From an uncultured bacterium (GTDB taxonomy: Bacteria; Cyanobacteriota; Vampirovibrionia; Gastranaerophilales; Gastranaerophilaceae): a stretch of DNA of 52,335 bases. Both the position numbers and the translations under genes were made by a program. Where the stretch lies: positions 1-52,335 of the forward strand of contig CAJMAX010000002.1 in NCBI GenBank assembly GCA_905211505.1, written 5' to 3'. Numbering within the stretch: position 1 is the stretch's first letter; the number at the start of each line of letters is the position of its first letter. Shown here one piece after another: positions 43,177 to 51,917 of the stretch. The notes under the pieces are model-generated. The model ran no database searches. It was not told where the DNA came from and was given only the letters and a program-made list of their open reading frames with translations.

Positions 43177-43199
43177 TTTTGTAGTCTTATTGTTTACAA
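43169..43199. promoter_or_regulatory. Operator-like inverted repeat
   Basis: TTGTAAA (43169-43175) and TTTACAA (43193-43199), 7-bp perfect arms with a 17-nt spacer. TGTAGTCT occurs at 43180 and again at 43231 as a direct repeat. Confidence 0.45.
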
Positions 43200-43262
43200 A
43201 AATATTTTATGTTGTGGTTCCGCAAAAGGATGTAGTCTAAAAGAGAACAAAAAGGTGCGTTT

Positions 43263-43961
43263 ATGAAAAAGAATTTAGGATTTACTCTGGCTGAGGTTTT
43301 GTTAACTCTTGGTATTATTGGTGTAGTTGCCGCGATGACAATTCCTATGCTGATTACTAATTATCAAAAAAAACAGGTTGCAGCGCAATTAAAAGAATCA
43401 TATAGTATTTTTCAACAGGCGGTAAAACTTTCCGAAGATGATAACGGTGGATTTGATTTGTGGGATACAACTCTGACTGGTAAAGCTTTTTTTGAAAAAT
43501 ATATGCAAAATTATGTAAAATCTATGAATGTTTATTCAACTTCTGAGTTAAATAAATTAGCTCCAAGAAAAATATTAAATGGTTCTAATTATACTGGAAC
43601 TACATACAATGGTGGTAATTTCTGTCACTTTACACTAATTAACGGTTCAATGATAACTATAAATCTTAATTCTGCAGTGGATAATGGTATGTGGGTTGGT
43701 ATTGATGTTAATGGCTTATCCAAACCTAATAGAATTGGCAGGGATACCTTTTTATTTTTCTTAAGTCCGCAATATGGTTTACGACCTTTAGGTGATTTAG
43801 GAACCCCTGCAAGTTGGAGTTTTGGACCATATAAGCGAAGTACTGTTATGGGGACAAATACTAAAGCGTGTGCTAAAGGTAAAGCAGGTTACTGGTGTAC
43901 AGCTCTTATTATGCAAGACGGCTGGGTGATTGAAGATGATTATCCTTGGAGTGGGAAGTAG
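43263..43961 (+). CDS. Type IV pilin-like protein of an HTH-paired module
   Basis: The 232-residue prepilin begins MKKNLG^FTLAEVLLTLGIIG. The C-terminal half has the shared motif IDVNGLSKPNRIGRDTFLFF and ends with a cysteine pair and MQDGWVIEDDYPW, closely like the product at 49590. AAAGGTG lies a few nt before the ATG. It is divergent from the XRE gene at 42979 with the inverted repeat between. It may be a minor pilin or surface adhesin; no cognate assembly genes are seen. Confidence 0.83.
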   Translation: MKKNLGFTLAEVLLTLGIIGVVAAMTIPMLITNYQKKQVAAQLKESYSIFQQAVKLSEDDNGGFDLWDTTLTGKAFFEKYMQNYVKSMNVYSTSELNKLAPRKILNGSNYTGTTYNGGNFCHFTLINGSMITINLNSAVDNGMWVGIDVNGLSKPNRIGRDTFLFFLSPQYGLRPLGDLGTPASWSFGPYKRSTVMGTNTKACAKGKAGYWCTALIMQDGWVIEDDYPWSGK

Positions 43962-44067
43962 TTATAGTCGGGATTATTAATTTTTATTAATTATATCTTT
44001 TAGTTCTAGCAAATTTTATTATTTTCTTATTTACTTATATGTGAAGTAAAAATGAAAGGAAATGGAC

Positions 44068-44862
44068 ATGTCAGTAACTAGTGTAGGTAACGGAAATTCT
44101 AATATTGGTCTTTATACCGGAGCTGCTGCGGTTGCGGGTGGTAGTGCAGGTGCTCTTGCAGGTTGGAATACGAAGCCTTTTCTAAATGGGGATGGCCCAT
44201 CTGATGCATTTATAAAGAATGTAATGACTAAAACTAAGAATATTGAGCTTTCAGATAATCCGATGTTTGCCGAAGTGAAAAAGCTTGCAGAACAAGCTAA
44301 TTCTGCTGAAAGTATTGAAGAATTAAAAGAACTTTCATTGAAGCCAATAAGAGATATGTATAGTGCTATTGATGATATTGAAGATATCAGAGGTGCATTG
44401 AATTTTACAGCAGATATTCTTAAAACAGTTGATCAGCCAGCGTTTTCAGCTGAGGATATAGCTAATGTTAACTCTGTTGACGATGCTGTCAATCTGTTTG
44501 GACGTAAATTTGATGAGCAATTTGCGGGTAAGACTATAGAGGAAATTCGTAAAACTTCTACTGAAGAGTCCAAAAAAGTTATTAAAGAATCTATAAAAAG
44601 TTCATTTAAAGAGATGTGGGATTCAAAAGCTAAAAAGTTTATAGAAATAGGAAATGACTGTGAGCTGGATGATGATGTAACGGATCTTTTAAAAGCTACT
44701 CGAAAAGTATTTGTGGATGTTGCAAATGGGATGAAAGGTAAAGCTGCTTTGTTATATGGTGCTGGAGCCGCTGTTGTTGCCGGTTTAGGTACATTTGCCG
44801 GTCTTAAACTTGCACATAAACCAGCTAAAGACTTGCCAGAACAAAATGATGAACAAAATTAA
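44068..44862 (+). CDS. Ala/Gly-rich protein with two terminal hydrophobic segments
   Basis: A 264-residue protein with a short Gly/Ala hydrophobic segment near the N-terminus (YTGAAAVAGGSAGALAGW), a Glu/Lys/Asp-rich helical middle (about 40-220), and a C-terminal hydrophobic zipper (ALLYGAGAAVVAGLGTFAGL) before a polar tail. The ends resemble the N-terminal GTALMGGISGS segment of the 497-aa protein at 17300, so it may belong to the same loose family. AAAGGA lies 7 nt before the ATG at 44068; the ATG at 44062 lies within that spacing. A strong terminator follows. Confidence 0.6.
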   Translation: MSVTSVGNGNSNIGLYTGAAAVAGGSAGALAGWNTKPFLNGDGPSDAFIKNVMTKTKNIELSDNPMFAEVKKLAEQANSAESIEELKELSLKPIRDMYSAIDDIEDIRGALNFTADILKTVDQPAFSAEDIANVNSVDDAVNLFGRKFDEQFAGKTIEEIRKTSTEESKKVIKESIKSSFKEMWDSKAKKFIEIGNDCELDDDVTDLLKATRKVFVDVANGMKGKAALLYGAGAAVVAGLGTFAGLKLAHKPAKDLPEQNDEQN

Positions 44863-44896
44863 TCAGGAAGTATAGTTGATTTGGTAAATTTTTTAT

Positions 44897-44930
44897 AAAA
44901 AAGCCCACTTATAATATAGTGGGCTTTTTT
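44897..44930 (+). terminator. Intrinsic terminator
   Basis: AAAAAAGCCCACT and AGTGGGCTTTTTT flank an 8-nt loop. Confidence 0.9.
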
Positions 44931-45024
44931 ATGCCTTAACATTTTTTATCAAATTCTTGAAATTGTACTATGTCCGTAATACGATAAAAGAACGAGTGTA
45001 GTTAGTACAATAATGGATTGTGTT

Positions 45025-45900
45025 ATGGCATTAAATTTTCAAGAACTAGTTTTTAATTTACAAAAATTTTGGTCAGATTATGGTTGTATAATTCAACAGC
45101 CTTATGATATAGAAAAGGGTGCTTCTACTATGAACCCTGCAACTTTTTTGCGTTCATTAGGCCCTGAACCGTGGAATACTGCAATGATTGAACCTTGTAG
45201 AAGACCAACTGATGCAAGATATGGTGAAAATCCTAACCGTCTGGGTCATTATTTCCAATTTCAGGTGATTTTAAAACCGTCTCCTGATAATGCTCAAGAA
45301 CTTTATTTGAAAAGTTTGGAGGCTATGGGAATTGATTTAAAAGAACATGATGTTAGGTTTGTTGAGGATAACTGGGAGTCACCAACTCTTGGTGCTGCCG
45401 GTGTAGGTTGGGAAGTTTGGCTCGATGGTATGGAAGTTACTCAATTTACATACTTCCAACAAGTTGGCGGGCTTGAGGTTAAACCTGTAGCTTTGGAATT
45501 GACTTATGGTTTAGAGCGTATTGCTATGTATCTTCAAAATAAAGAATCCGTATACGATATTATGTGGAATGATGAGTTGAAATACGGTGATATTTATTTA
45601 CAAAACGAAATTGAACAGTCAAAATATAACTTTGAGGTTTCTGATACAAAATCTCTATTTACTATGTTTGACTTGTACCAAAAAGAAGTGGATAATTGTA
45701 TTGATGCAAAACTTGTTTTGCCGGCATATGATTACGTTCTAAAATGTTCTCATACTTTTAACTTGCTTGATGCTCACGGTGTTATTAGTAAGGATGAAAG
45801 AAATAATTTCATAGGCAGAGTTAGAACTATGGCATCTGCCGTTGCAAAATTGTATGTAGAACAAAGAGAAGAACTAGGATTCCCTCTTTGTAAAAAATAA
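45025..45900 (+). CDS. glyQ: Glycyl-tRNA synthetase alpha subunit
   Basis: GlyQ is the catalytic alpha subunit of the bacterial alpha2beta2 glycyl-tRNA synthetase. The 291-residue protein has [35 protein letters not shown] and [20 protein letters not shown], and ends [10 protein letters not shown] as the family does. An in-frame ATG four codons upstream (45013) would give 295 residues; TACAAT at 45006-45011 puts transcription start inside that extension, so 45025 is preferred. The beta subunit gene glyS, often adjacent, is absent; the next genes are amino-acid permeases. Confidence 0.95.
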   Translation: MALNFQELVFNLQKFWSDYGCIIQQPYDIEKGASTMNPATFLRSLGPEPWNTAMIEPCRRPTDARYGENPNRLGHYFQFQVILKPSPDNAQELYLKSLEAMGIDLKEHDVRFVEDNWESPTLGAAGVGWEVWLDGMEVTQFTYFQQVGGLEVKPVALELTYGLERIAMYLQNKESVYDIMWNDELKYGDIYLQNEIEQSKYNFEVSDTKSLFTMFDLYQKEVDNCIDAKLVLPAYDYVLKCSHTFNLLDAHGVISKDERNNFIGRVRTMASAVAKLYVEQREELGFPLCKK

Positions 45901-46017
45901 TTTAAATGATTGCTCTTGCTTTTGTGTATTGGGAGCAAGGCGGGAGAATGAAGTTATTTTTTTGAATTATATATAATTTGTAGGTGGGTGAAAACCCTGA
46001 AATGATAAGGAAAACAG

Positions 46018-47616
46018 ATGGCTGAAAAATTTAACAGAGCAACTTTTACAAAAAGTTTTTTAAGACACATTACAAGAATTAAAGCTCCTGATGAAATGCT
46101 GGCAGAAGCTAGTAAACAAGGTTTGGAAAAAACGCTTGGCGTTTGGGATTTAATTATTTTAGGTGTTGGTGCAATTATCGGATCCGGTATTTTTGCCGTT
46201 GTTGGTATTGCTGCAGCAGGAAGTGCTGATGGATCCAGTGTGGGTGCAGGACCTGCCTTGATGATATCAATGGTGATTGCAGCTATTGCATGTATTTTTT
46301 CAGCATTATGTTATTCTGAATTTGCAACAATGATTCCAGTGGCTGGCGGGGCGTATACATATACCTTTGCAACGTTGGGTGAATTTGCGGCTTGGATGGT
46401 CGGCTGGGTCTTGATGCTTGAATATGCAATTGGTTTTATTGCAGTTGCTTGCGCGTGGTCAAATCATTTTATTCAATTTATGGCAGGATTCGATAAGGTT
46501 TTACCTGCTTGGCTTGCACATCCGCCGGTTTGGTTAACAAATGATGTATTTACAGTTTCTAAGCTTGTGGCAGAAGACCCTAATCTTTATGTTCCAAGAT
46601 TATTTGGAGTTCCTGTTTGTATAAATTTGCCGGCTATTTTGATAGTTTTATTAATGACTGCAATTTTAGTCAAAGGGACTAAAGATTCTGCAAAAATGGC
46701 AGGTTTAATGGTCTTTATTAAATTGGCTGTTATTGCATTATTCATACTTGCAGGTGCATTTTTTGTTACCCCTTCAAATTGGACACCTTTTGCGCCTCAC
46801 GGAGCTGAGGGTATCTTTGCTGGTGCGTTTTTAATTTTCTTTGCTTATATTGGTTTTGATGCTCTGGCAACTGCTGCTGAAGAGTGTAAAAATCCTCAAA
46901 AAGATTTACCGATAGGTATTATCGGATCATTATTGATAACTACAGTTGTTTATGTTTTAGTAGCTCTGGTTTTAACCGGTATGCAAAAAACATCAGGTCC
47001 GGTTCCATTGGATTTTCTAAAGGCTCCGATGGCTTATTGTATGACAATGGCGCATCAAAATTGGGCTGCTGGGTTGATATCTGTTGGTTCATTAGCCGGT
47101 TTAACTTCTGTATTGTTAGTTTTAGAAATGGCTGCTACGAGAATCTTATTTGCAATGAGTAGAGATCATTTTATATCTTCAAGATTTCAGGCTATCCATC
47201 CTAAGTTTAAAACTCCTGTGTTATTAACTTGGACTGTAGGTATTCTAGCTGTTGTTGGAATTTTAACATTGAATTTGGATGTAGCTGCCGAACTTTGTAA
47301 TTATGGTACATTTACTTCATTTATTATTGTATGTGTTGCTGTTCTTATTTTAAGAAAGACGGATCCTAATCGTCCAAGACCGTTTAAAGTTCCGTTTTCT
47401 CCGTTGACTCCAACACTAGGTATTTTATGCTGTGGCGGATTGATGGTGTATAAGTCATTACAGGCTGGCAGTTCTGCGTTGTTATTCCCGGTATGGCTTG
47501 GAGTAGGTGCTATAATTTATTTACTGTATGGATTTATTAAAAATAGAAACAATGAAAATAAAGTCCACAGAGAATTGGTACATAACAATAGCGAACAGCA
47601 GGAAGTATTAAAATAA
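46018..47616 (+). CDS. APC-family amino acid permease
   Basis: The 532-residue protein has about 12 membrane helices and the CAT-type APC signature LGVGAIIGSGIFAVVGIAA near the N-terminus, with FFAYIGFDALATAAEECKNP in helix 6/7 and LILRKTDPNRPRPFKVPF. It probably imports amino acids with protons. AAGGA lies 7 nt before the ATG. The next permease begins on the very next base after the stop, and the two proteins are similar throughout, so they are tandem duplicates. A TTGCTC/GAGCAA hairpin in the 117-nt leader is not recognisable as a known riboswitch. Confidence 0.92.
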   Translation: MAEKFNRATFTKSFLRHITRIKAPDEMLAEASKQGLEKTLGVWDLIILGVGAIIGSGIFAVVGIAAAGSADGSSVGAGPALMISMVIAAIACIFSALCYSEFATMIPVAGGAYTYTFATLGEFAAWMVGWVLMLEYAIGFIAVACAWSNHFIQFMAGFDKVLPAWLAHPPVWLTNDVFTVSKLVAEDPNLYVPRLFGVPVCINLPAILIVLLMTAILVKGTKDSAKMAGLMVFIKLAVIALFILAGAFFVTPSNWTPFAPHGAEGIFAGAFLIFFAYIGFDALATAAEECKNPQKDLPIGIIGSLLITTVVYVLVALVLTGMQKTSGPVPLDFLKAPMAYCMTMAHQNWAAGLISVGSLAGLTSVLLVLEMAATRILFAMSRDHFISSRFQAIHPKFKTPVLLTWTVGILAVVGILTLNLDVAAELCNYGTFTSFIIVCVAVLILRKTDPNRPRPFKVPFSPLTPTLGILCCGGLMVYKSLQAGSSALLFPVWLGVGAIIYLLYGFIKNRNNENKVHRELVHNNSEQQEVLK

Positions 47617-49182
47617 ATGGATTTAAAACAAATTTGCCGAAATATATTTAAGAAAAAAAGTATGGACGATTTGATAAATACAAGCAAACGTTCAGAATTG
47701 AAAAAAACATTAAATGTCTTTGATCTTATCGTGATTGGTATTGGTGCTGTTGTTGGTACAGGTATATTTACAATTATTGGTACTGCAATTACTGGAAGTG
47801 CAGAAAGTGCAGGAGCAGGGCCGGCTATTGTTATTTCAATGGTGTTGGCAGCTGTTGCATGTGTATTTTCTGCATTATGTTATTCTGAAATTGCGGCAAT
47901 GATACCGGTAGCAGGAAGCGCTTATACTTATACATATGCCACAATGGGTGAATTTATGGCATGGATGGTTGGCTGGATTTTGATGCTTGAATATGCTATT
48001 GGTAATATTACTGTAGCAAGTGCCTGGACAGGTTATTTTGTTCAGTTTTTAAAAGGTTTTAAGCATATATTGCCTGATTTTGTTGTTAATTTTCCATTAT
48101 GGTTAAGATGCGATTACAAAACAATGGCAGCTATATGTCATAATAATAACTGGGATATTCATGATAAAATACCTTATTTGTTCGGGCATATCCCTGTTGC
48201 TATAAATTTACCGGCAGTAGCAATTGTACTAGTTTTAACAATGCTTCTTGTACGTGGAGTAAAAGAGTCTACAAGGGTTGCAAGTATAATGGTTGGTGTA
48301 AATATGTTTATGATTTTATCATTTATTATAGTTGGCGCTTTCTATGTTAAACCTGAACACTGGACTCCGTTTTTCCCGACTGATCCGTCCGGAGTGATAA
48401 TGGGTGCATTTTTGATTTTCTTTGCTTATATTGGATTTGATGCTATTTCAACTACAGCCGAAGAAACAGAAAATCCGCAGAGAGATTTACCTATTGCCAT
48501 TCTTGGAACTTTGGTTATTTGTACTATTTTATATGTTTCTGTAGCTTTAGTTTTAACAGGAATTGTACCTGTTGATAGAATTGATATTCAGGCTCCTATC
48601 GCGCATGCAATGAGTTATATTGGTAAAGATTGGTTTGCAGGTTTAATATCTGTGGGTGCTTTATGCGCTCTAACTTCAGTTCTTTTAATTTATCAATTAG
48701 GTACAACAAGAATTCTTTATGCAATAAGTAGAGACAGATTTTTACCTAAATCTTGGAGATTAATTCACAGAAAATTTAGAACTCCTCATGTTATGACCTG
48801 GATTTCTGGTCTGGTTGTAATTGTTTGCGGCTTGTTTATGGATTTAAATATTTCTGCAGCTCTTTGTAATTTTGGAACATTTACGTCCTTTGTGATTATT
48901 TGTTTAGCTGTATTGATATTAAGAAAAACAGAACCAAATCGCCAAAGACCATTTAAAGTCCCATTCTGTCCTTGGTTCCCTATTGCAGGAATTTTAATTT
49001 GCGGAGTGTTGATTGTATTTTCTTTGAAAACACTTAAGACATCTTCAGCATATTTTGCATTATGGCTGTTTGTTGGTTTGTTGATATACGCTTTTTATGG
49101 GTATAGACAAAAGCGTATTGAAGAGCGTGGCAGGATTATAAAAAGACCTAAAAAAGCTGATAAATCTGTAATTAAGCTATAG
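47617..49182 (+). CDS. APC-family amino acid permease, tandem paralogue
   Basis: A 521-residue paralogue of the preceding permease with the same IGIGAVVGTGIFTIIGTAI and FFAYIGFDAISTTAEETENP motifs and about 12 helices. Clear differences occur in the extracellular loop around residues 150-190. It starts immediately after the TAA of the first permease with no spacer, so it depends on translational coupling. A bidirectional terminator follows. Substrate specificity cannot be read from sequence. Confidence 0.92.
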   Translation: MDLKQICRNIFKKKSMDDLINTSKRSELKKTLNVFDLIVIGIGAVVGTGIFTIIGTAITGSAESAGAGPAIVISMVLAAVACVFSALCYSEIAAMIPVAGSAYTYTYATMGEFMAWMVGWILMLEYAIGNITVASAWTGYFVQFLKGFKHILPDFVVNFPLWLRCDYKTMAAICHNNNWDIHDKIPYLFGHIPVAINLPAVAIVLVLTMLLVRGVKESTRVASIMVGVNMFMILSFIIVGAFYVKPEHWTPFFPTDPSGVIMGAFLIFFAYIGFDAISTTAEETENPQRDLPIAILGTLVICTILYVSVALVLTGIVPVDRIDIQAPIAHAMSYIGKDWFAGLISVGALCALTSVLLIYQLGTTRILYAISRDRFLPKSWRLIHRKFRTPHVMTWISGLVVIVCGLFMDLNISAALCNFGTFTSFVIICLAVLILRKTEPNRQRPFKVPFCPWFPIAGILICGVLIVFSLKTLKTSSAYFALWLFVGLLIYAFYGYRQKRIEERGRIIKRPKKADKSVIKL

Positions 49183-49194
49183 ATAATAGATAAT

Positions 49195-49228
49195 AAAAAA
49201 GACTTTCAATATTTAGAAAGTCTTTTTT
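49195..49228. terminator. Bidirectional intrinsic terminator
   Basis: AAAAAAGACTTTC and GAAAGTCTTTTTT around an 8-nt loop, between the permease gene and the convergent small HTH gene. Confidence 0.88.
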
Positions 49229-49239
49229 ATTAGAAATCG

Positions 49240-49470
49240 TTATTTTTTATCTCTAAATATTATTTCATATCCTAAAGTTTCTGCAATATCTGCAACTTCA
49301 GAAAATTTAATTGTTTCTTTTTTTAGTTTTGCGTAAAAATTGGAATAGCAATCACTGGTGTTTTTGTTTATTGCAAGTTTAGTAATAAGTTTACGCAATG
49401 AAGTACCTTTATAAATAGCCAGTGTTTTTATGAAATCAATAATTTTTATCTCTTCAAATTTATAATCCAT
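49240..49470 (-). CDS. Small HTH-type regulator paired with a pilin-like gene
   Basis: A 76-residue paralogue of the products at 9821 and 38285, ending KFSEVADIAETLGYEIIF. Its promoter reads TTGAAA-17-TAACAT with 6 nt to the ATG and no Shine-Dalgarno, so a leaderless mRNA is likely. The divergent pilin-like gene at 49590 is driven from a consensus promoter whose spacer holds the palindrome. Function as a repressor of that promoter is inferred from arrangement and size. Confidence 0.65.
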   Translation of the reverse strand: MDYKFEEIKIIDFIKTLAIYKGTSLRKLITKLAINKNTSDCYSNFYAKLKKETIKFSEVADIAETLGYEIIFRDKK

Positions 49471-49476
49471 TATTTA

Positions 49477-49505
49477 ATGTTAATTGTTGTTTTGTATTAT
49501 TTCAA
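49477..49505 (-). promoter_or_regulatory. Promoter of the small HTH gene
   Basis: TTGAAA (49500-49505) and TAACAT (49477-49482) with a 17-nt spacer; 6 nt separate the -10 from the ATG at 49470. Confidence 0.6.
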
Positions 49506-49510
49506 GGTGA

Positions 49511-49539
49511 TTGACATATTATAGTTATATAGCTATAAT
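49511..49539 (+). promoter_or_regulatory. Consensus promoter of the pilin gene, with palindrome in the spacer
   Basis: TTGACA (49511-49516), 17-nt spacer, TATAAT (49534-49539): a full sigma70 consensus match. ATTATAG/CTATAAT (49518-49524 and 49533-49539) is a perfect inverted repeat that fills the spacer and covers the -10. A repressor bound here would block RNA polymerase. Confidence 0.8.
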
Positions 49540-49589
49540 TATCATGTTTTTAAATATAATTTATTCTTAATTAGCTAAATAGGAGATTT

Positions 49590-50351
49590 ATGAAACGTTT
49601 TGCTTTTACATTATCTGAAATTTTAATTACCCTGGGTATTGTAGGTGTTGTTGCGGCTTTAACAATCCCTAATGTTATAACTGTATACCAGAAAAAGGCT
49701 GCTGTTGCAGGTATTTTAGAGGCTCAATCAATATTATCTCAAGCTGTTAAAATGTATACTGCTGAAACCGATGAGGAGGGTGCAATTTTTTTTGATACAA
49801 CCTTGCCTATTGAAGAATTTGCTCAAAAATATTTTTTACCATATTTAAAAGTAGCTCAAGTTTGTACCAAAATGTCTGATGGCTGCTGGCAGTCAGGTGA
49901 TTTCAACGGTTATTATGATTTGGCAGGTGTGAAAATGACAAATACTGTGCCTTATAGTATTGTTCTTAACAATGGTATGGTATTGGGTTTTAATAAGGTT
50001 GATGATGGAAATTTTGATATTATCTCTATTATTGTTGATATTAATGGTAAGAGTTCCCGTAATGTTATGGGAAAAGATGTATTTTCTTTTTATTTGTTTA
50101 ACAATTCTTATTCCGCATTTAAAACTACTCAGATTGCAAATGGCATTTATCCTGGTGGTTATAATTCCGGAGGAATTCCACATGTTCAATATTCTCGCAA
50201 AGAGCTGCTTAGTGCAGGAATTTCCAGAGGGTGTAATAAAAAAGCGACCCTTTATGCCTATGGAGGAGCCAGACCTGGTGTTGGAACTGCTTGTGCAGCT
50301 GTAATTTTTAAAGATGGTTGGAAAATTAGTTCTGATTATCCATGGAATTAA
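49590..50351 (+). CDS. Type IV pilin-like protein of an HTH-paired module
   Basis: The 253-residue prepilin begins MKR^FAFTLSEILITLGIVG, a variant leader in which Phe-Ala precedes FTLSE. The conserved part reads VDINGKSSRNVMGKDVFSFY, and the C-terminus ends FKDGWKISSDYPW, close to the product at 43263. AGGAG is 4 nt before the ATG. It is divergent from the small HTH gene at 49240 and driven by a consensus promoter. Strong promoter plus tight operator suggests on/off expression. Confidence 0.85.
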   Translation: MKRFAFTLSEILITLGIVGVVAALTIPNVITVYQKKAAVAGILEAQSILSQAVKMYTAETDEEGAIFFDTTLPIEEFAQKYFLPYLKVAQVCTKMSDGCWQSGDFNGYYDLAGVKMTNTVPYSIVLNNGMVLGFNKVDDGNFDIISIIVDINGKSSRNVMGKDVFSFYLFNNSYSAFKTTQIANGIYPGGYNSGGIPHVQYSRKELLSAGISRGCNKKATLYAYGGARPGVGTACAAVIFKDGWKISSDYPWN

Positions 50352-50408
50352 TTTTTATTTTAAAATTTATATAAATTTTTTGCTAAGTATTTGTTTTAGA
50401 TTAAGATC

Positions 50409-50580
50409 TTGAACTAAATTCAGGGTGACGTTTCGTCAGTTCAGCATCTGATAAGTCAAAGTATATCTGTCATACCGAATTGATTAGAAAATTAGTTGAG
50501 TTTACGAAACGTAATTTTCTGTTCCTGCTCGGTATTTCGGAATCTCATCTCATTCGGATTCGATTATTATCCAAAATGGG
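50409..50580. repeat. REP-like palindromic repeat region
   Basis: The gap between the pilin-like gene and the HAD gene contains TTCAGGGTGA, TGTCATACCGA ... TCGGTATT, and a perfect AGAAAATTA/TAATTTTCT inverted repeat (50486-50520). These resemble the 5573-5643 repeats. No gene is evident in this stretch. Confidence 0.5.
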
Positions 50581-50602
50581 AGTCGTCAGGGCATTTAGTA
50601 GT

Positions 50603-51295
50603 TCAGAATGTTTTGTTTGGAATTTCAAATAATGTTTTATCAAACTCGTTAAAATTATTGATTATTCCGCTGACGCAAGGGATAGATTTATATAATTCCG
50701 GACTTTCTTCAGAGCAGATTGCAATGATTTTACCTATTCCGGCTGCTCTGGCTGATTCAATACCGGATAGTGCATCTTCAACAACTATACATTCAGCAGG
50801 TTCTAGGTTTAAATTTTTTGCTGCAATTTCATAAATATCAGGAGCGGGTTTTCCGGGAATGATTCCATTAGAGTACACTATTTTGTCAATATCAAACCAC
50901 TTTGTAAGATTAAAATGTTCAATGTAAAATTCTACATTTTTCCAATCTGACATTGTAGCAATTGTTCTTGGAATATTATTTTCTTTTAAAAAGTCTAAAA
51001 ATTCTTCTGTCCCATCAGCTAAATGAAAAGTTTCTTTATCTTCAATAGCCATTTTTCTGTACAGAGCTTCTTTTTCTTGACCAAATTTTTCAACCATTTC
51101 AGGAGTTGGCTGCTTGCCTATTGCATATTTAATAATTTGTTCATTGGTTCTGCCAAACATGTATTTTATCATTTCTTCATCGGAGAACGGAGTTCCGCGA
51201 AGTTTTTTTGAATATTCACGCCATGTTTGTTTGTGTTTGTCTGAATCCCAATATAAAGTTCCATTAAAGTCAAAAATTATACCTTTGTAGCTCAT
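50603..51295 (-). CDS. HAD-superfamily hydrolase, beta-phosphoglucomutase-like
   Basis: The 230-residue protein has HAD motif I IIFDFNGTLYWDSD (nucleophile Asp followed by Asn instead of the second catalytic Asp), motif II in TIATMSDWKN, motif III Lys in GKPAPDIYE, and motif IV VVEDALSGIESARAAG. It is a cap-type phosphatase or phosphomutase. The Asn at the acid/base position occurs in some subfamilies and would change catalysis. It is 1 nt from the TPR gene, so they are probably co-transcribed. Confidence 0.85.
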   Translation of the reverse strand: MSYKGIIFDFNGTLYWDSDKHKQTWREYSKKLRGTPFSDEEMIKYMFGRTNEQIIKYAIGKQPTPEMVEKFGQEKEALYRKMAIEDKETFHLADGTEEFLDFLKENNIPRTIATMSDWKNVEFYIEHFNLTKWFDIDKIVYSNGIIPGKPAPDIYEIAAKNLNLEPAECIVVEDALSGIESARAAGIGKIIAICSEESPELYKSIPCVSGIINNFNEFDKTLFEIPNKTF

Positions 51296-51296
51296 T

Positions 51297-51911
51297 TTAC
51301 TGTCCTTGTTTCATCATTTGATTGTATAAATCTAAGTATGTTTTAGATTGTTTTTCGTTATTTAGCATTTTAAATGTATATGCTAAATTGTAATATATAT
51401 TTGGTTCATTATTTTTTAAATCAAGTGCTCTGAAAAAATTATATCTGGCATTTCTGTATTCTTTTAGTTTTAAATAAGCACAGCCTATATTATAATAACC
51501 GTAGGCAAAATCATCTTTGTATTTTACGGATTTTTTGAATTCATCAAGGGCCATATTAGGTTTTTCCTGAATTAGATAAATATAGCCTAAATTATAGTGT
51601 GCTTTATAATATTTCGGGTCTGTTTGAATAGATTTGTTAAACATATAAACAGCTTCATCGATTTTGTCTTTGTCTTGAAGAATATTTCCAATAAGCAGCC
51701 AATCTTCTGCAGAACGAGATTCTTCGGGTTTTCCCTGTAGAAGTTTAAATGCTCCATCAATATCGTTTTGAGCATATAGAGCTTTAGCTTGTTCTGAAGT
51801 CGGGTCGACAGTGACTTCTTGTACTTCATTCTTTTTCCACGGAATGGCGGCAAATACTGTGTTAGTAAAAGCTCCGCATAATATTAATAATATAATAAGT
51901 AAATTTTTCAT
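51297..51911 (-). CDS. Secreted TPR-repeat protein
   Basis: The 204-residue protein has a signal peptide (MKNLLIILLILCGAFTNTVFA) and four to five TPR units after residue 40 (AEDWLLIGNILQDKDKIDEA, YKAHYNLGYIYLIQEKPNMA, FAYGYYNIGCAYLKLKEYRN, NIYYNLAYTFKMLNNEKQ). The ATG at 51911 lies 6 nt after TATAAT with no Shine-Dalgarno; the frame is open 27 nt further upstream. It probably acts as a periplasmic protein scaffold and is transcribed with the HAD gene. Confidence 0.82.
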   Translation of the reverse strand: MKNLLIILLILCGAFTNTVFAAIPWKKNEVQEVTVDPTSEQAKALYAQNDIDGAFKLLQGKPEESRSAEDWLLIGNILQDKDKIDEAVYMFNKSIQTDPKYYKAHYNLGYIYLIQEKPNMALDEFKKSVKYKDDFAYGYYNIGCAYLKLKEYRNARYNFFRALDLKNNEPNIYYNLAYTFKMLNNEKQSKTYLDLYNQMMKQGQ

Positions 51912-51917
51912 ATCAAA

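Noticed and set aside
45901..46017. Possible riboswitch upstream of the permeases (hairpin plus GGTGGGTGAAAACCC)
   Set aside because: No match to a riboswitch core that I know; no terminator/antiterminator pair visible.
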